Assembly: GCA_963757605.1 (NCBI GenBank) | Contig: CAVWSF010000003.1 | Span: 558,001-622,000 of the forward strand | DNA: 64,000 nt | Direction of reading: 5' to 3' | DNA from: JAICJC01 sp963757605 | Lineage (GTDB): Bacteria > Actinomycetota > Thermoleophilia > Gaiellales > JAICJC01 | Part shown: piece by piece, positions 57,077 to 64,000 of the stretch | Layout: each line of letters opens with the position of its first letter | Position numbering within the stretch: position 1 is the first letter of the stretch | Translations under genes and position numbers: made by a program | Notes under the pieces: model-generated | Told to the model about the DNA's origin: nothing | Database searches by the model: none | The model's input: only the letters and a program-made list of their open reading frames with translations

Positions 57077-58021
57077 CTACTCACGGACGTTGTGAACGCG
57101 GCTGATGGGTGGCCGGTCGCCGAGTGAGCTGTGTGGTCGTGTCCGGTTGTAGTGGTCGAGCCAGTGTGGCAGGGCTTGGGCGCGGTGTCGAGATGAGCGG
57201 TAGCTGAGGCCGTAGGCCCATTCGCGGGCCGTGGTCTGGTGGAAGCGCTCGACTTTGCCGTTTGTCCGCGGCCGGTAGGGCTGGGTCTTCAGATGCTGGA
57301 TCTGGTGATGGGCGAGGAGCTCGGCCAGGCCGCGGTTCTTCGTGTAGCTGTACCCGTTGTCGGTCATCAGGCGCTTGGCGGTGATGCCGTGGTGGGCGTA
57401 GAACGCCAGGGCACGGTCGACGAAGCCGGTCACGGTGCCGGCTTTCTCGTCTGGGTGCAGCTCGACGTAAGCCAGCCTGGAGTGATCATCGACGATCGCG
57501 TGGGCGTACTCGTAGCCGATGCTGGGCTTGCGCCGCGACGGCTGGCTGCGGTCGCCGGTGACGCGATGCCCAGGCACCAGGAAGCGGGCGTAGCGGCTGG
57601 TGTCCATGTGCAAGAGATCGCCGGGGCAGGGCCACTCATACCGATTCGCCGGTTCCTTGGGCGGCCGTGGCGGTCGGCTGATCCCGGCCCGCCACAGCAC
57701 CTTCCAGACCGTCGAGTGAGCAAACCCGGTGGCACCGGCAACCAGCCGTGGCCCCCACCCGGTCTGGCGGCGACATTCACAGATCCGCTCCGCCAGCTCC
57801 GCTGGCAAGAGTCGTGGTGACCGGTGCGGTCGACTCGACCGGTCGACCAGCGCAGCGGCCTGACGGCCGCCGTCCAGCCACCGATGCCACCATCGGTGAG
57901 CCGTCGCCGGCGAGACGCCGAAGGCGGCCGCGGCCTCCCGCAGCGTCAACCCCTGCTCGATCGCCCGTACCATCGCAAAGCGACCGGCCGGTCCAAGCTT
58001 GGCGTTAGCGTGCACGAACAT
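57077..58021 (-). CDS. IS481-family transposase
   Basis: A 314-aa DDE transposase that appears intact. The N-terminal helix-turn-helix is GLTLREAAAAFGVSPATAHR, and the catalytic core has D in DLLHMDTSRYA, D in RLMTDNGYSYT and E in TNGKVERFHQT with the RPHSSLGDRPP ending. It catalyses cut-and-paste or copy-paste movement of its element. The ATG at 58021 has AAAGGAGGG nine bases upstream, but that ribosome site is one arm of a perfect 13-bp inverted repeat, which would hide it in longer transcripts. Confidence 0.95.
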   Translation of the reverse strand: MFVHANAKLGPAGRFAMVRAIEQGLTLREAAAAFGVSPATAHRWWHRWLDGGRQAAALVDRSSRPHRSPRLLPAELAERICECRRQTGWGPRLVAGATGFAHSTVWKVLWRAGISRPPRPPKEPANRYEWPCPGDLLHMDTSRYARFLVPGHRVTGDRSQPSRRKPSIGYEYAHAIVDDHSRLAYVELHPDEKAGTVTGFVDRALAFYAHHGITAKRLMTDNGYSYTKNRGLAELLAHHQIQHLKTQPYRPRTNGKVERFHQTTAREWAYGLSYRSSRHRAQALPHWLDHYNRTRPHSSLGDRPPISRVHNVRE

Positions 58022-58025
58022 CCGC

Positions 58026-58075
58026 GCCCTCCTTTGAGCGTGAGTCCCGGAAGACCCACAGCCTCAAAGGAGGGC
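58026..58075 (-). promoter_or_regulatory. ribosome-site-sequestering hairpin in IS481 leader
   Basis: The 13-bp arms at 58026-58038 and 58063-58075 are perfect inverted copies (GCCCTCCTTTGAG type) with a 24-nt loop. The arm next to the gene contains the AAAGGAGGG ribosome site. Transcripts entering from outside the element would fold it, lowering transposase translation. Confidence 0.65.
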
Positions 58076-58118
58076 CGGACGTACTCTCAGCCGTTCACAA
58101 CGTGCCTAGGCAGGACAG

Positions 58119-59474
58119 CTAGATGATTTGATCGACGGTGCGGCGAATCTGCCGGGCCGCGTCCGTCCCCGTCTCGATCGCGGTCTCGATGTAGGTGGTG
58201 CCGAGGTAGTCCCCGGCGAGATGGACGGCGCCCAGCTGCTGCTCGAGCGCCGGCTGGAGCAGGTGCCGGCCCGGCCGCGGGTGCGGGAGGCCCAGCTCCC
58301 AGCGGCAGACGACGGTCTCGCGGACGAGCCCTCGCAGGGCCGGGAAGAGGGCGTGGATGTCGTCCAGGAACCGCCGCTCCACCTGCGCGTCGTCGAGGCC
58401 GGCGAGGTCGCGGGCAAGGCCGGCGGCCGCGTAGACCATCAGCGTGCCGCCCGGCTCGCGCGCGCCGTCGCGGCGCACGACGTTGGCCGTGTTGAAGAGC
58501 ATGTTGAAGGAGCGGCCCGGCGTGGCGGCGGCGTAGAGCCCGTCGTACGGCATCGGCGCCGTCTCGCCGGTGAGGAACGCCCCGACCACGTACGGGCCGT
58601 AGGCGATACCGTCGAGCGCCCGCGCCACCTCGGTGGGCAGGTCGGCCACGATCCGGCGCGCGACGGGCGCCGGGGTGGCGACGACGGCGGCACGGGCGCG
58701 GATCGCGCGCCCGCGACCGCCCTCCTCGAACGAGACGACCACGCCGTCCGGGGCCGGCTCGACGGCGGTGACCGGCGTGCCGGTTACCAGGCGGCCGCCC
58801 AGCCCGCCGGCGATCGCCTCGGGCAGGCGGCTCGAGCCGCCGACCATCGTCCGGGTGAGGCCGCGCGCGCGATCCCAGACGAGCTGGAAGTAGCCGATGC
58901 CGTACCCGGCCGACACCTCCTCCGGCTCGCCCGACGAGCGCCGGATCGTCGCGCGAAAGACGGCGTCGACGGCCGGCCGCACCGGGCCGAGGAACTCCGA
59001 GAACGTCCTGCCGTCGCGGAAGGCCAGCACGCGGGCGCGCCGGTCGGCCTCCGGCTCGCCGGGCCGAAGACGCGAGACGCGCGCGTACTCGGCGACCGCC
59101 ATGCGCAGCCGGGCGCCGGCCCGGACGAGCGCGATCTTGTCGGCCACCGGGAGCGGGACGCGGAGCGGATAGGTCTCGATCCGTCCGCCGGCGAGCAGCC
59201 GCCCGCCCACCGCGAGGCCGGCGAGGACGCCCGGGAGCTCGGCCGCCTCCACGCCCGTCGCCTGGAGCAGCCGGCCGGTGGCGGTCTCGGGCCCGCCGAC
59301 CACGTGCCCGCCGAGGTTCAGCCAGTAGGGCCCGCGCGGCTCGGACATGAGCCGCCCGCCGGCGCGGGATGCGGCCTCGAGGACGATCACGTCGCGATCG
59401 CGCAGCTCCCACGCGGCCGAAAGGCCGGCGATGCCTCCGCCGACCACGACCACCTCTGCTCGCTCGGGGACCAT
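58119..59474 (-). CDS. FAD-dependent protoporphyrinogen oxidase-like amine oxidoreductase
   Basis: A 451-aa flavoprotein with an N-terminal FAD motif VVVVGGGIAGLSAAWEL, EAASRAGGRLMSEP and the C-terminal VHLAGDYLGTTYIETAIETG block. This is the layout of HemG/HemY (protoporphyrinogen or coproporphyrinogen oxidase) and related desaturases; no other haem genes are near, so the exact substrate is uncertain. The ATG at 59474 is eight bases after TACCCT (59488-59483), fitting a leaderless mRNA. Its stop codon is part of the IS481 target duplication. Confidence 0.85.
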   Translation of the reverse strand: MVPERAEVVVVGGGIAGLSAAWELRDRDVIVLEAASRAGGRLMSEPRGPYWLNLGGHVVGGPETATGRLLQATGVEAAELPGVLAGLAVGGRLLAGGRIETYPLRVPLPVADKIALVRAGARLRMAVAEYARVSRLRPGEPEADRRARVLAFRDGRTFSEFLGPVRPAVDAVFRATIRRSSGEPEEVSAGYGIGYFQLVWDRARGLTRTMVGGSSRLPEAIAGGLGGRLVTGTPVTAVEPAPDGVVVSFEEGGRGRAIRARAAVVATPAPVARRIVADLPTEVARALDGIAYGPYVVGAFLTGETAPMPYDGLYAAATPGRSFNMLFNTANVVRRDGAREPGGTLMVYAAAGLARDLAGLDDAQVERRFLDDIHALFPALRGLVRETVVCRWELGLPHPRPGRHLLQPALEQQLGAVHLAGDYLGTTYIETAIETGTDAARQIRRTVDQII

Positions 59475-59482
59475 CGGGAGCG

Positions 59483-59488
59483 AGGGTA
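59483..59488 (-). promoter_or_regulatory. -10 box of the oxidase gene, leaderless
   Basis: TACCCT lies eight bases before the ATG at 59474; no ribosome-binding site is present between. Confidence 0.4.
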
Positions 59489-59533
59489 GTGGATGCGTGG
59501 GCCGTGGCCCGGCCGGGAAGGGAGAATGCACGG

Positions 59534-60241
59534 ATGGCTGGAAACAGACGGACGCATTCGGTGTTCCTGGGCGGCCCGGGCGTGCGCTACGAGGAGCGGC
59601 CGCCGCTCCCGGCCCTCGCGCCCTGGATCGCGGTGCACTGGCGGATCGAGACCGATGTCGACTTCGCGCTTCGCATCCCTCCGGACGGCTGCATGGATCT
59701 GATCGGCGGCGACGTGGTCGGCTCCTTCTCGAGGTGCGGCGTCGTCAACCTCCCCGCCGGAAGCGTCTCGTCCGGGACCCGGTTTCACCCGGGCGGGCTC
59801 CCCGCGCTCCTCGGCGTTCCGGCGACGGAGCTTGTCGACATGCGCGTGCCGGCCGGCGACGTCGTGCGGCGATTCCGCTCGCTCGAGCGCCTCGCGGCCG
59901 ATGCGCCGCCGCCTGACCCGCTCGCGGCGGCCGTCTGGTCGGGATCGGATCTGCGGACGATCGCGCGCGGCTTCGGGTACGGCGAGCGGCAGCTACGACG
60001 GCGCGTCCTGGCCGCGACGGGGCACGCGCCGAAGCGCCTCATGCGGATCGCTCGGATGCAGCGCGTCCTCCTGGCAGGTCGCGGCGAGAGCTGGGCCCGC
60101 TCCGCGGTCGAGCACGGCTACTACGACGAGGCGCACATGGCCAACGACGTCCGCGAGCTGACGGGGGCGACGCCACACGCGCTGCTGCGAAGTCCGATTC
60201 TTCCAAGCGACGTCCCGGCGGCCTCCCTACCGTCCTCGTAG
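59534..60241 (+). CDS. AraC-family transcriptional regulator
   Basis: A 235-aa regulator. The N-terminal ~140 residues form a DUF6597-like sensor domain (PALAPWIAVHWRIETDVDFA, IPPDGCMDLIGG, GTRFHPGGLPALLGVP). The C-terminal AraC DNA-binding domain has two helix-turn-helices: SDLRTIARGFGYGERQLRRR and WARSAVEHGYYDEAHMANDV. This form often sits beside the gene it controls; the VOC gene starts 28 bases downstream. The ATG at 59534 has only the distant AGGGAGAA site; an ATG at 59526 is out of frame. Confidence 0.9.
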   Translation: MAGNRRTHSVFLGGPGVRYEERPPLPALAPWIAVHWRIETDVDFALRIPPDGCMDLIGGDVVGSFSRCGVVNLPAGSVSSGTRFHPGGLPALLGVPATELVDMRVPAGDVVRRFRSLERLAADAPPPDPLAAAVWSGSDLRTIARGFGYGERQLRRRVLAATGHAPKRLMRIARMQRVLLAGRGESWARSAVEHGYYDEAHMANDVRELTGATPHALLRSPILPSDVPAASLPSS

Positions 60242-60269
60242 TCCAGGAAGCGAACCAGGGAGGTTCCCG

Positions 60270-60692
60270 ATGAATGTCCTCTTCGTCGCCGGCATCGCCG
60301 TCGTGGCGGCCGATCCGGCCACGAGCCGCGAGCTCTTCGTCGACGCGCTTGGCCTGCCGCTCGAGGCCGACGCGGGCGGCGACTACTTCCACTCGGAACG
60401 CGTCGAGGGCACCCGCCACTTCGGCGTCTGGCCGCTCTCACAGGCCGCACAGGCCTGCTTCGGAAGCGACGAATGGCCGGCCGACGTCACGGTGCCGCAG
60501 GCGTCGATCGAGTTCGAGGTCGAGGATGCCGGAGCGGTCGCCGACGCCGCGGCCGAGCTCGAGGAGCGGGGCTTTCAGCTGCTCCACCCCGTGCGGGCGG
60601 AGCCCTGGGGCCAGACCGTGGCGCGCCTGCTCTCGATCGAGGGCCTGATCGTCGGCATCTCGTACGCGCCGTGGTTCCATGCGAACGCGTGA
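60270..60692 (+). CDS. VOC-superfamily (glyoxalase/bleomycin-resistance-like) protein
   Basis: A 140-aa vicinal oxygen chelate protein: GIAVVAADPATSRELFVDAL opening, DYFHSERVEGTRHFGVWPLS and VPQASIEFEVEDAGAVADAA. Likely metal sites are H and E residues in the two beta-alpha-beta halves, but a catalytic set cannot be fixed. The ATG at 60270 follows GGGAGG by six bases. It probably shares a transcript with the AraC regulator upstream and may be its target. Confidence 0.9.
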   Translation: MNVLFVAGIAVVAADPATSRELFVDALGLPLEADAGGDYFHSERVEGTRHFGVWPLSQAAQACFGSDEWPADVTVPQASIEFEVEDAGAVADAAAELEERGFQLLHPVRAEPWGQTVARLLSIEGLIVGISYAPWFHANA

Positions 60693-60702
60693 GCCGGCTC
60701 GC

Positions 60703-60708
60703 TACCAT
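60703..60708 (+). promoter_or_regulatory. -10 box of Mth938-like gene, leaderless
   Basis: TACCAT lies exactly six bases before the ATG at 60715, with no ribosome-binding site. Confidence 0.45.
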
Positions 60709-60714
60709 CGAGTG

Positions 60715-61056
60715 ATGCCGGTGATCGACGGCTACGACTTCGGGCGGGTGACGGTCGACGGCCGCGCGGAGACGCGCGACGTGATCGTGCTTCCGGAGCG
60801 GGTCGTCCACGACTGGTGGCGGAAGGATGGCCACGGCCTCGTGCTCGAGGATCTCGACGCGGTGCTCGACGAGCTGCCGGCGCGCCTCGTTGTCGGCACT
60901 GGAGCGTACGGTCGCCTCCGGCCCGACCCGGCGACGATCGAGGCGCTGCGCGGCCGCGGGATCGACGTCGAGGTGCTCCCGACCGCCGAGGCCGTCGACC
61001 GCTACGCGGAGCTGGATCCGCAGACGACGGCCGCCGCGCTCCACCTGACCTGCTGA
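60715..61056 (+). CDS. Mth938-like (DUF498) domain protein
   Basis: A 113-aa protein: YDFGRVTVDGRAETRDVIVL opening, the sequence VHDWWRKDGHGLVLEDLDAV, LVVGTGAYGRLRPDPATIEA and the ending IDVEVLPTAEAVDRYAEL. These are typical of the Mth938-like fold shared with mitochondrial NDUFAF3; the bacterial function is unknown. The ATG at 60715 is chosen over upstream options because TACCAT lies six bases before it, a leaderless arrangement. It stands alone between the VOC and LuxR genes. Confidence 0.85.
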   Translation: MPVIDGYDFGRVTVDGRAETRDVIVLPERVVHDWWRKDGHGLVLEDLDAVLDELPARLVVGTGAYGRLRPDPATIEALRGRGIDVEVLPTAEAVDRYAELDPQTTAAALHLTC

Positions 61057-61141
61057 CGATCGCCGGGCCGGCGCCGAAACGGTTACCCTCACGATCTCGT
61101 GGCCACGCCGATCCCCGTACACCGGATGTGAGAGTCGACCG

Positions 61142-62773
61142 GTGAACGCGTTCCCCGAGCTGGAGCACGGGCGCACCGAATCCGCCCGCGGTGCCTGGAA
61201 AGCGGCACACGAGGCCCTCTCGCACGCCGACGAGGACTCGCCGCTCGGGGCGGACGACCTGGAGCTCCTGGCGGTGGCGGCATACATGATCGGCCGGGTG
61301 GAGGACTTCCTCGCCGTCCTCGAACGCGCCTATCGCTCTCACACCGAGGCGGACGAGCCGCTACGGGCGGCACGCGCGGCGATCTACCTCGGCATAAACC
61401 TGGCGATCATCGGCGACGTGGCGCAGGCCGGCGGTTGGCTGGCGAGGGCACAACGGCTGGTGGAGCGCCAGCGGGAGGACTGCGCCGAACGCGGATATCT
61501 GCTGCTTCCCGTCGCAATCCGGCACGAGTCGGCGGGCGACTACGCACAGGCAGCCGACGCGGCGGGCGAGGCCGCCGCGATCGGCGAGCGGTTCGGGGAC
61601 CGCGATCTGTTCGCCCTCGGCGCGCACGTGCGCGGCCACGCGCTGATCAAGCTGGCGCGGCTCGAAGAGGGGTTCAGGCTGCTCGACGAGGCGATGCTCG
61701 CCGCGGTCGGCGGCGAGCTGTCCCCGATCATCACCGGCGTGGTCTACTGCGGCGCGATCGCGGGCTGCGAGGAGGCCTACGAGCCGGCGCGTGCGCGTGA
61801 GTGGACGGGCGCATTGGCCCGCTGGTGGGAGGCGCAGCCCGACATGGTCGCCTTCACCGGCCGCTGCCTCGCCCACCGCGCCGAGATCCTCCAGTTGCAC
61901 GGCGACTGGGCTCGCGCACTCGAGGAGACCCGGCGTGCGTACGACAGATGCCAGCGGGCGATGAACCGGCTCGCCGCGGGCCAGGCGTCGTATCAGCGCG
62001 GCGAGGTGCTCCGCCGGCAGGGTGATCTCGCCGCCGCCGAGCGTGCCTACCGTGAGGCGAACGCCTGCGGGCGCGAACCGCAGCCCGGCCTGGCGCTGGT
62101 GCGGCTGGCGCAGGGGGACATGGACGCAGCCACTGCGTCGATCCGGCGGGCGCTCACCGAAACCAGCCCTCCGCTCGATCGGTCGCGACTCCTGCCCGCG
62201 TTCGCCGAGATCCTCGTGGCCGCGGGCGACCTGGACGGGGCGCGGCGGGCGTGCGCCGAGCTGACCGGGATCTCCGCTGCTTATCCAAGCGTGATGCTGA
62301 GCGCGATCGCCGCCTACGTTCAGGGCTCGGTGGAGCTTGCGCACGGCGACGGGCCGGCCGCGCTCGCGAGCCTGCGCCAGGCGTGGGACGGCTGGCAGCG
62401 GCTGGCGGCACCGCACGAGGCCGCCCGCACGCGCGTGCTCGTCGCGCTCGCGTGCCGGGCGCTGGGCGACGACGACACCGCGGCGATCGAGCTCGACGCG
62501 GCACGCACTGTGTTCGAACACCTGGGTGCGCAGCCCGACCTCGACCGCATCGAAGCTCTCACGAGAACACGCGCCGGCAGCCACGGCATGACGAGCCGCG
62601 AGCTCGAGGTGCTGCGACTGGTGGCAGCCGGGAAGACCAACCGCGAGATCGCGGCGGAGCTCGTGCTGAGCGAGCACACCGTCGCCCGCCACGTCCAGAA
62701 CATCTTCGCGAAGCTCCGCGTCTCCTCCCGGACGGCGGCGACTGCGTTCGCCTTCGAGCACCAGCTCGTGTGA
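61142..62773 (+). CDS. LuxR-family regulator with TPR-like sensor region, no ATPase
   Basis: A 543-aa regulator. Residues ~1-470 are helical TPR-like repeats (A-x-x-L-A-x-x-G-D-x-x-x-A patterns), and the C-terminus carries the LuxR helix-turn-helix GMTSRELEVLRLVAAGKTNR then EIAAELVLSEHTVARHVQNI. Unlike the regulator at 21-24 kb it lacks the P-loop ATPase domain and may respond through the repeat region alone. The GTG at 61142 has no clear ribosome site. A flavin oxidoreductase gene starts 119 bases downstream and is a candidate target. Confidence 0.9.
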   Translation: MNAFPELEHGRTESARGAWKAAHEALSHADEDSPLGADDLELLAVAAYMIGRVEDFLAVLERAYRSHTEADEPLRAARAAIYLGINLAIIGDVAQAGGWLARAQRLVERQREDCAERGYLLLPVAIRHESAGDYAQAADAAGEAAAIGERFGDRDLFALGAHVRGHALIKLARLEEGFRLLDEAMLAAVGGELSPIITGVVYCGAIAGCEEAYEPARAREWTGALARWWEAQPDMVAFTGRCLAHRAEILQLHGDWARALEETRRAYDRCQRAMNRLAAGQASYQRGEVLRRQGDLAAAERAYREANACGREPQPGLALVRLAQGDMDAATASIRRALTETSPPLDRSRLLPAFAEILVAAGDLDGARRACAELTGISAAYPSVMLSAIAAYVQGSVELAHGDGPAALASLRQAWDGWQRLAAPHEAARTRVLVALACRALGDDDTAAIELDAARTVFEHLGAQPDLDRIEALTRTRAGSHGMTSRELEVLRLVAAGKTNREIAAELVLSEHTVARHVQNIFAKLRVSSRTAATAFAFEHQLV

Positions 62774-62828
62774 CGCCCGCGTGGTCAGAATTCACCACGC
62801 GCCCGATCGTGCAAGATGGCTGATGCGG

Positions 62829-62861
62829 GCGATGCCGCCCGGCGCTCGGCGTCCTACCGTC
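62829..62861 (+). promoter_or_regulatory. possible third copy of the LuxR-linked promoter motif
   Basis: CGATG and TACCGT are placed at the same distance as CGATG and TAGCGT in sites A and B, and GCCCGGCGCT in the spacer matches site B. The leading bases differ, so this copy is weaker. It would drive the flavin oxidoreductase gene. Confidence 0.35.
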
Positions 62862-62892
62862 GGCTCGGTATCCGAGACGAGGAGGACGTGTG

Positions 62893-64000
62893 ATGGAACG
62901 GTTCGAGACAGTTATCGTCGGCGGCGGCCAGGCGGCGCTCGCGACGGCCTATCACCTGAAGAAGCGCGGGCGGCAGTTCATGATCCTCGAGGCCAACGAG
63001 CGCATCGGCGACTCGTGGCGGCAACGATGGGACTCGCTGCGCCTGTTCACGCCCGCGAAGTACGACGGCCTGCCGGGCATGCGCTTCCCGGCGCCGCGGT
63101 GGTCGTTTCCGACCAAGGACGAGATGGGCGACTACCTGGAGGCGTACGCGTCACGGTTCGAGCTGCCGCTGCGCACCGGCGTCTCGGTCGACCGGCTCTT
63201 CCGCGAGGACGGCCGCTTCGTCCTCGAATCCGGACATCGCGCCTACGAAGCTGAGAAGGTGATCGTGGCGACCGGCACACACCGGATTCCGAAGCGCCCG
63301 GCGTTCGCACCGGAGCTCGACCGCGGCATCGTGCAGCTTCACTCCGCCGACTACCGCAACCCGTCACAGCTCGGCGACGGCGCCGTCCTGGTCGTCGGCG
63401 TCGGCAACTCCGGGGCGGAGCTCGCCCACGAGCTCTCGCGGACGCACCGCGTCCTGCAGGCGGGCGCGCCGTCGGCCGAGATCCCGGTGCGGCACGGGAG
63501 CCTGCCGTCGCGCTTCGTGCTTCCGGTGATCCGGTTCCTCGGCACTCGCGTGCTGACGGTGCGGACGCCAATCGGCCGCAAGGTGCGTCCGCAGTTCGTC
63601 AAGACGGCGACGCCGCTCATCCGGATCAAGTCGAAGGATCTGGCGGCGGCAGGCGTCGAGCGCGTCGCCCGCGTCGAGGGCGTCCGCGACGGGCGACCGC
63701 TGCTCGCGGACGGCCGCACCCTGGACGTCGCAAGCGTCCTGTGGTGCACGGGCTTCCGCTCCGACTACTCGTGGATCGACCTGCCCGTGTTCGATGAGCA
63801 AGGCGAGCCGGCGCACGAGCGGGGCGTGGTCGGGTCGACCCCCGGCCTGTATTTCGTGGGCCTGGTGTTCCAGCACGCGGCCACCTCCGACGTCCTCCCG
63901 GGCGTCGGACGCGACGCCGCCCACGTCGCGAAGCGGCTCGCCTCTACCCGCGTCGGGATCCGTACAAGTGTGGAGCCCCAGAGCCCGGCGCCCACCAGGA
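62893..64000 (+). CDS. NAD(P)/FAD-dependent oxidoreductase (flavin monooxygenase-like), 3' end outside window
   Basis: The first 369 codons of a flavoprotein: FAD site VIVGGGQAALATAYHLKKRG, conserved DSWRQRWDSLRLFTPAKYDG then LPGMRFP, and NADPH site VLVVGVGNSGAELAHEL. This is the FMO/YpdA/CzcO-like group that oxidises small nucleophiles or reduces thiols; the WCTGFR-DYSW and GLVFQHAATSDVLPGVGRDA blocks are typical. The ATG at 62893 follows GAGGAGG. No stop is reached before the window ends. It lies downstream of a LuxR regulator. Confidence 0.92.
   Translation, partial: MERFETVIVGGGQAALATAYHLKKRGRQFMILEANERIGDSWRQRWDSLRLFTPAKYDGLPGMRFPAPRWSFPTKDEMGDYLEAYASRFELPLRTGVSVDRLFREDGRFVLESGHRAYEAEKVIVATGTHRIPKRPAFAPELDRGIVQLHSADYRNPSQLGDGAVLVVGVGNSGAELAHELSRTHRVLQAGAPSAEIPVRHGSLPSRFVLPVIRFLGTRVLTVRTPIGRKVRPQFVKTATPLIRIKSKDLAAAGVERVARVEGVRDGRPLLADGRTLDVASVLWCTGFRSDYSWIDLPVFDEQGEPAHERGVVGSTPGLYFVGLVFQHAATSDVLPGVGRDAAHVAKRLASTRVGIRTSVEPQSPAPTR

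Larger units (their letters stand above)
57073..58118. mobile_element. IS481-family insertion sequence
   Basis: A ~1046-bp element with terminal inverted repeats starting TGTCCT and sharing CGTTGTGAAC on the inner side (about 20 of 25 positions match between 57073-57097 and 58093-58117). CTAGA occurs directly at both borders (57068-57072 and 58119-58123), a 5-bp target duplication. The single transposase gene is on the minus strand and its stop codon lies in the left repeat. The insertion sits between the stop codons of a lipoprotein pseudogene and a convergent oxidase gene, harming neither. Confidence 0.9.

Noticed and set aside
57061..58128. CTAGATGATT palindrome around the IS as a phage attachment site
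   Set aside because: No integrase, tRNA or phage genes are present, and IS481 borders with target duplication fully explain the repeat.
60197..60234. Possible fourth copy of the CCGATG/TAGCGT promoter motif upstream of the VOC gene
   Set aside because: TACCGT and a GGCGGCC spacer are present, but the upstream box does not match at the required distance and the site overlaps the AraC coding end.

Overview
This window is strongly GC-rich with third-position GC bias, so long shadow frames run opposite most real genes. The gene content suggests a member of the Actinobacteria, most like the Thermoleophilia/Gaiellales-Solirubrobacterales group (inference). The signs are a GlgE-type glucan operon, a BMP-type nucleoside transporter with deoA/deoC, BdbC/BdbD-like thiol enzymes, an F420-reductase-like protein, and many genes whose TAnnnT -10 box sits 6 to 9 nt before the start codon (leaderless mRNAs). 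No rRNA, tRNA or CRISPR array was seen. About 60 genes are supported; both edge genes are cut by the window.

Layout. 0-5 kb: an alpha/beta hydrolase, a family-5 ABC solute-binding lipoprotein, a membrane protein with fibronectin-like repeats, a decayed rhodanese gene and a small membrane protein. 5-15.3 kb: nucleoside/deoxyribose catabolism. On the minus strand are deoC, a full aldehyde dehydrogenase and a half-length aldehyde dehydrogenase. On the plus strand are a BMP solute-binding lipoprotein, a double ATPase, two permeases and deoA. Import, phosphorolysis, aldol cleavage and aldehyde oxidation can be read straight across. 15.2-24.5 kb: mixed small metabolic genes (F420-reductase-like, EamA, PEP mutase-like, VOC, haloacetate dehalogenase-like, DHFR-like), a DUF4242 protein next to a large LuxR regulator, plus remnants of a GH13 enzyme and an SRPBCC protein. 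24.4-28.2 kb: DsrE-like, DsbA-like and DsbB-like genes with a tiny leader ORF, an EamA exporter and two small enzymes. 28.2-30.5 kb: a GbsR/MarR regulator controlling a DrrAB-type ABC exporter. 30.5-41.1 kb: a BVMO-like flavoprotein coupled to a glutamine-synthetase-like ligase, a DUF2278/lamin-tail protein, two ArsR-type regulators, a YcaQ-like glycosylase and a Tet(M)/OtrA-like GTPase.

41.1-56.5 kb is a seven-gene minus-strand operon, glgE - treS/pep2 - malQ - glgB - treZ - glgX(treX) - treY. Every junction overlaps start and stop codons. It can make trehalose from glucan (TreX/Y/Z), turn trehalose into maltose-1-phosphate (TreS-Pep2) and extend and branch glucan (GlgE, GlgB), forming a trehalose/alpha-glucan cycle. 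56.6-64 kb: a frameshifted lipoprotein gene, an IS481-family element with 5-bp target duplication, a protoporphyrinogen-oxidase-like enzyme, an AraC regulator, a VOC protein, an Mth938-like protein, a LuxR regulator and a flavin oxidoreductase cut by the window end.

The most unusual items are non-coding. Two copies of a ~95-100-nt structured repeat (7425-7524 and 20684-20777) have a hairpin that differs in sequence but keeps its pairing. One copy lies inside a 202-bp element with 25-bp terminal inverted repeats. A ~33-bp promoter-like motif is shared by two small genes, one of them beside a LuxR regulator. A strong leader ORF overlaps the start of the Tet-like GTPase gene.
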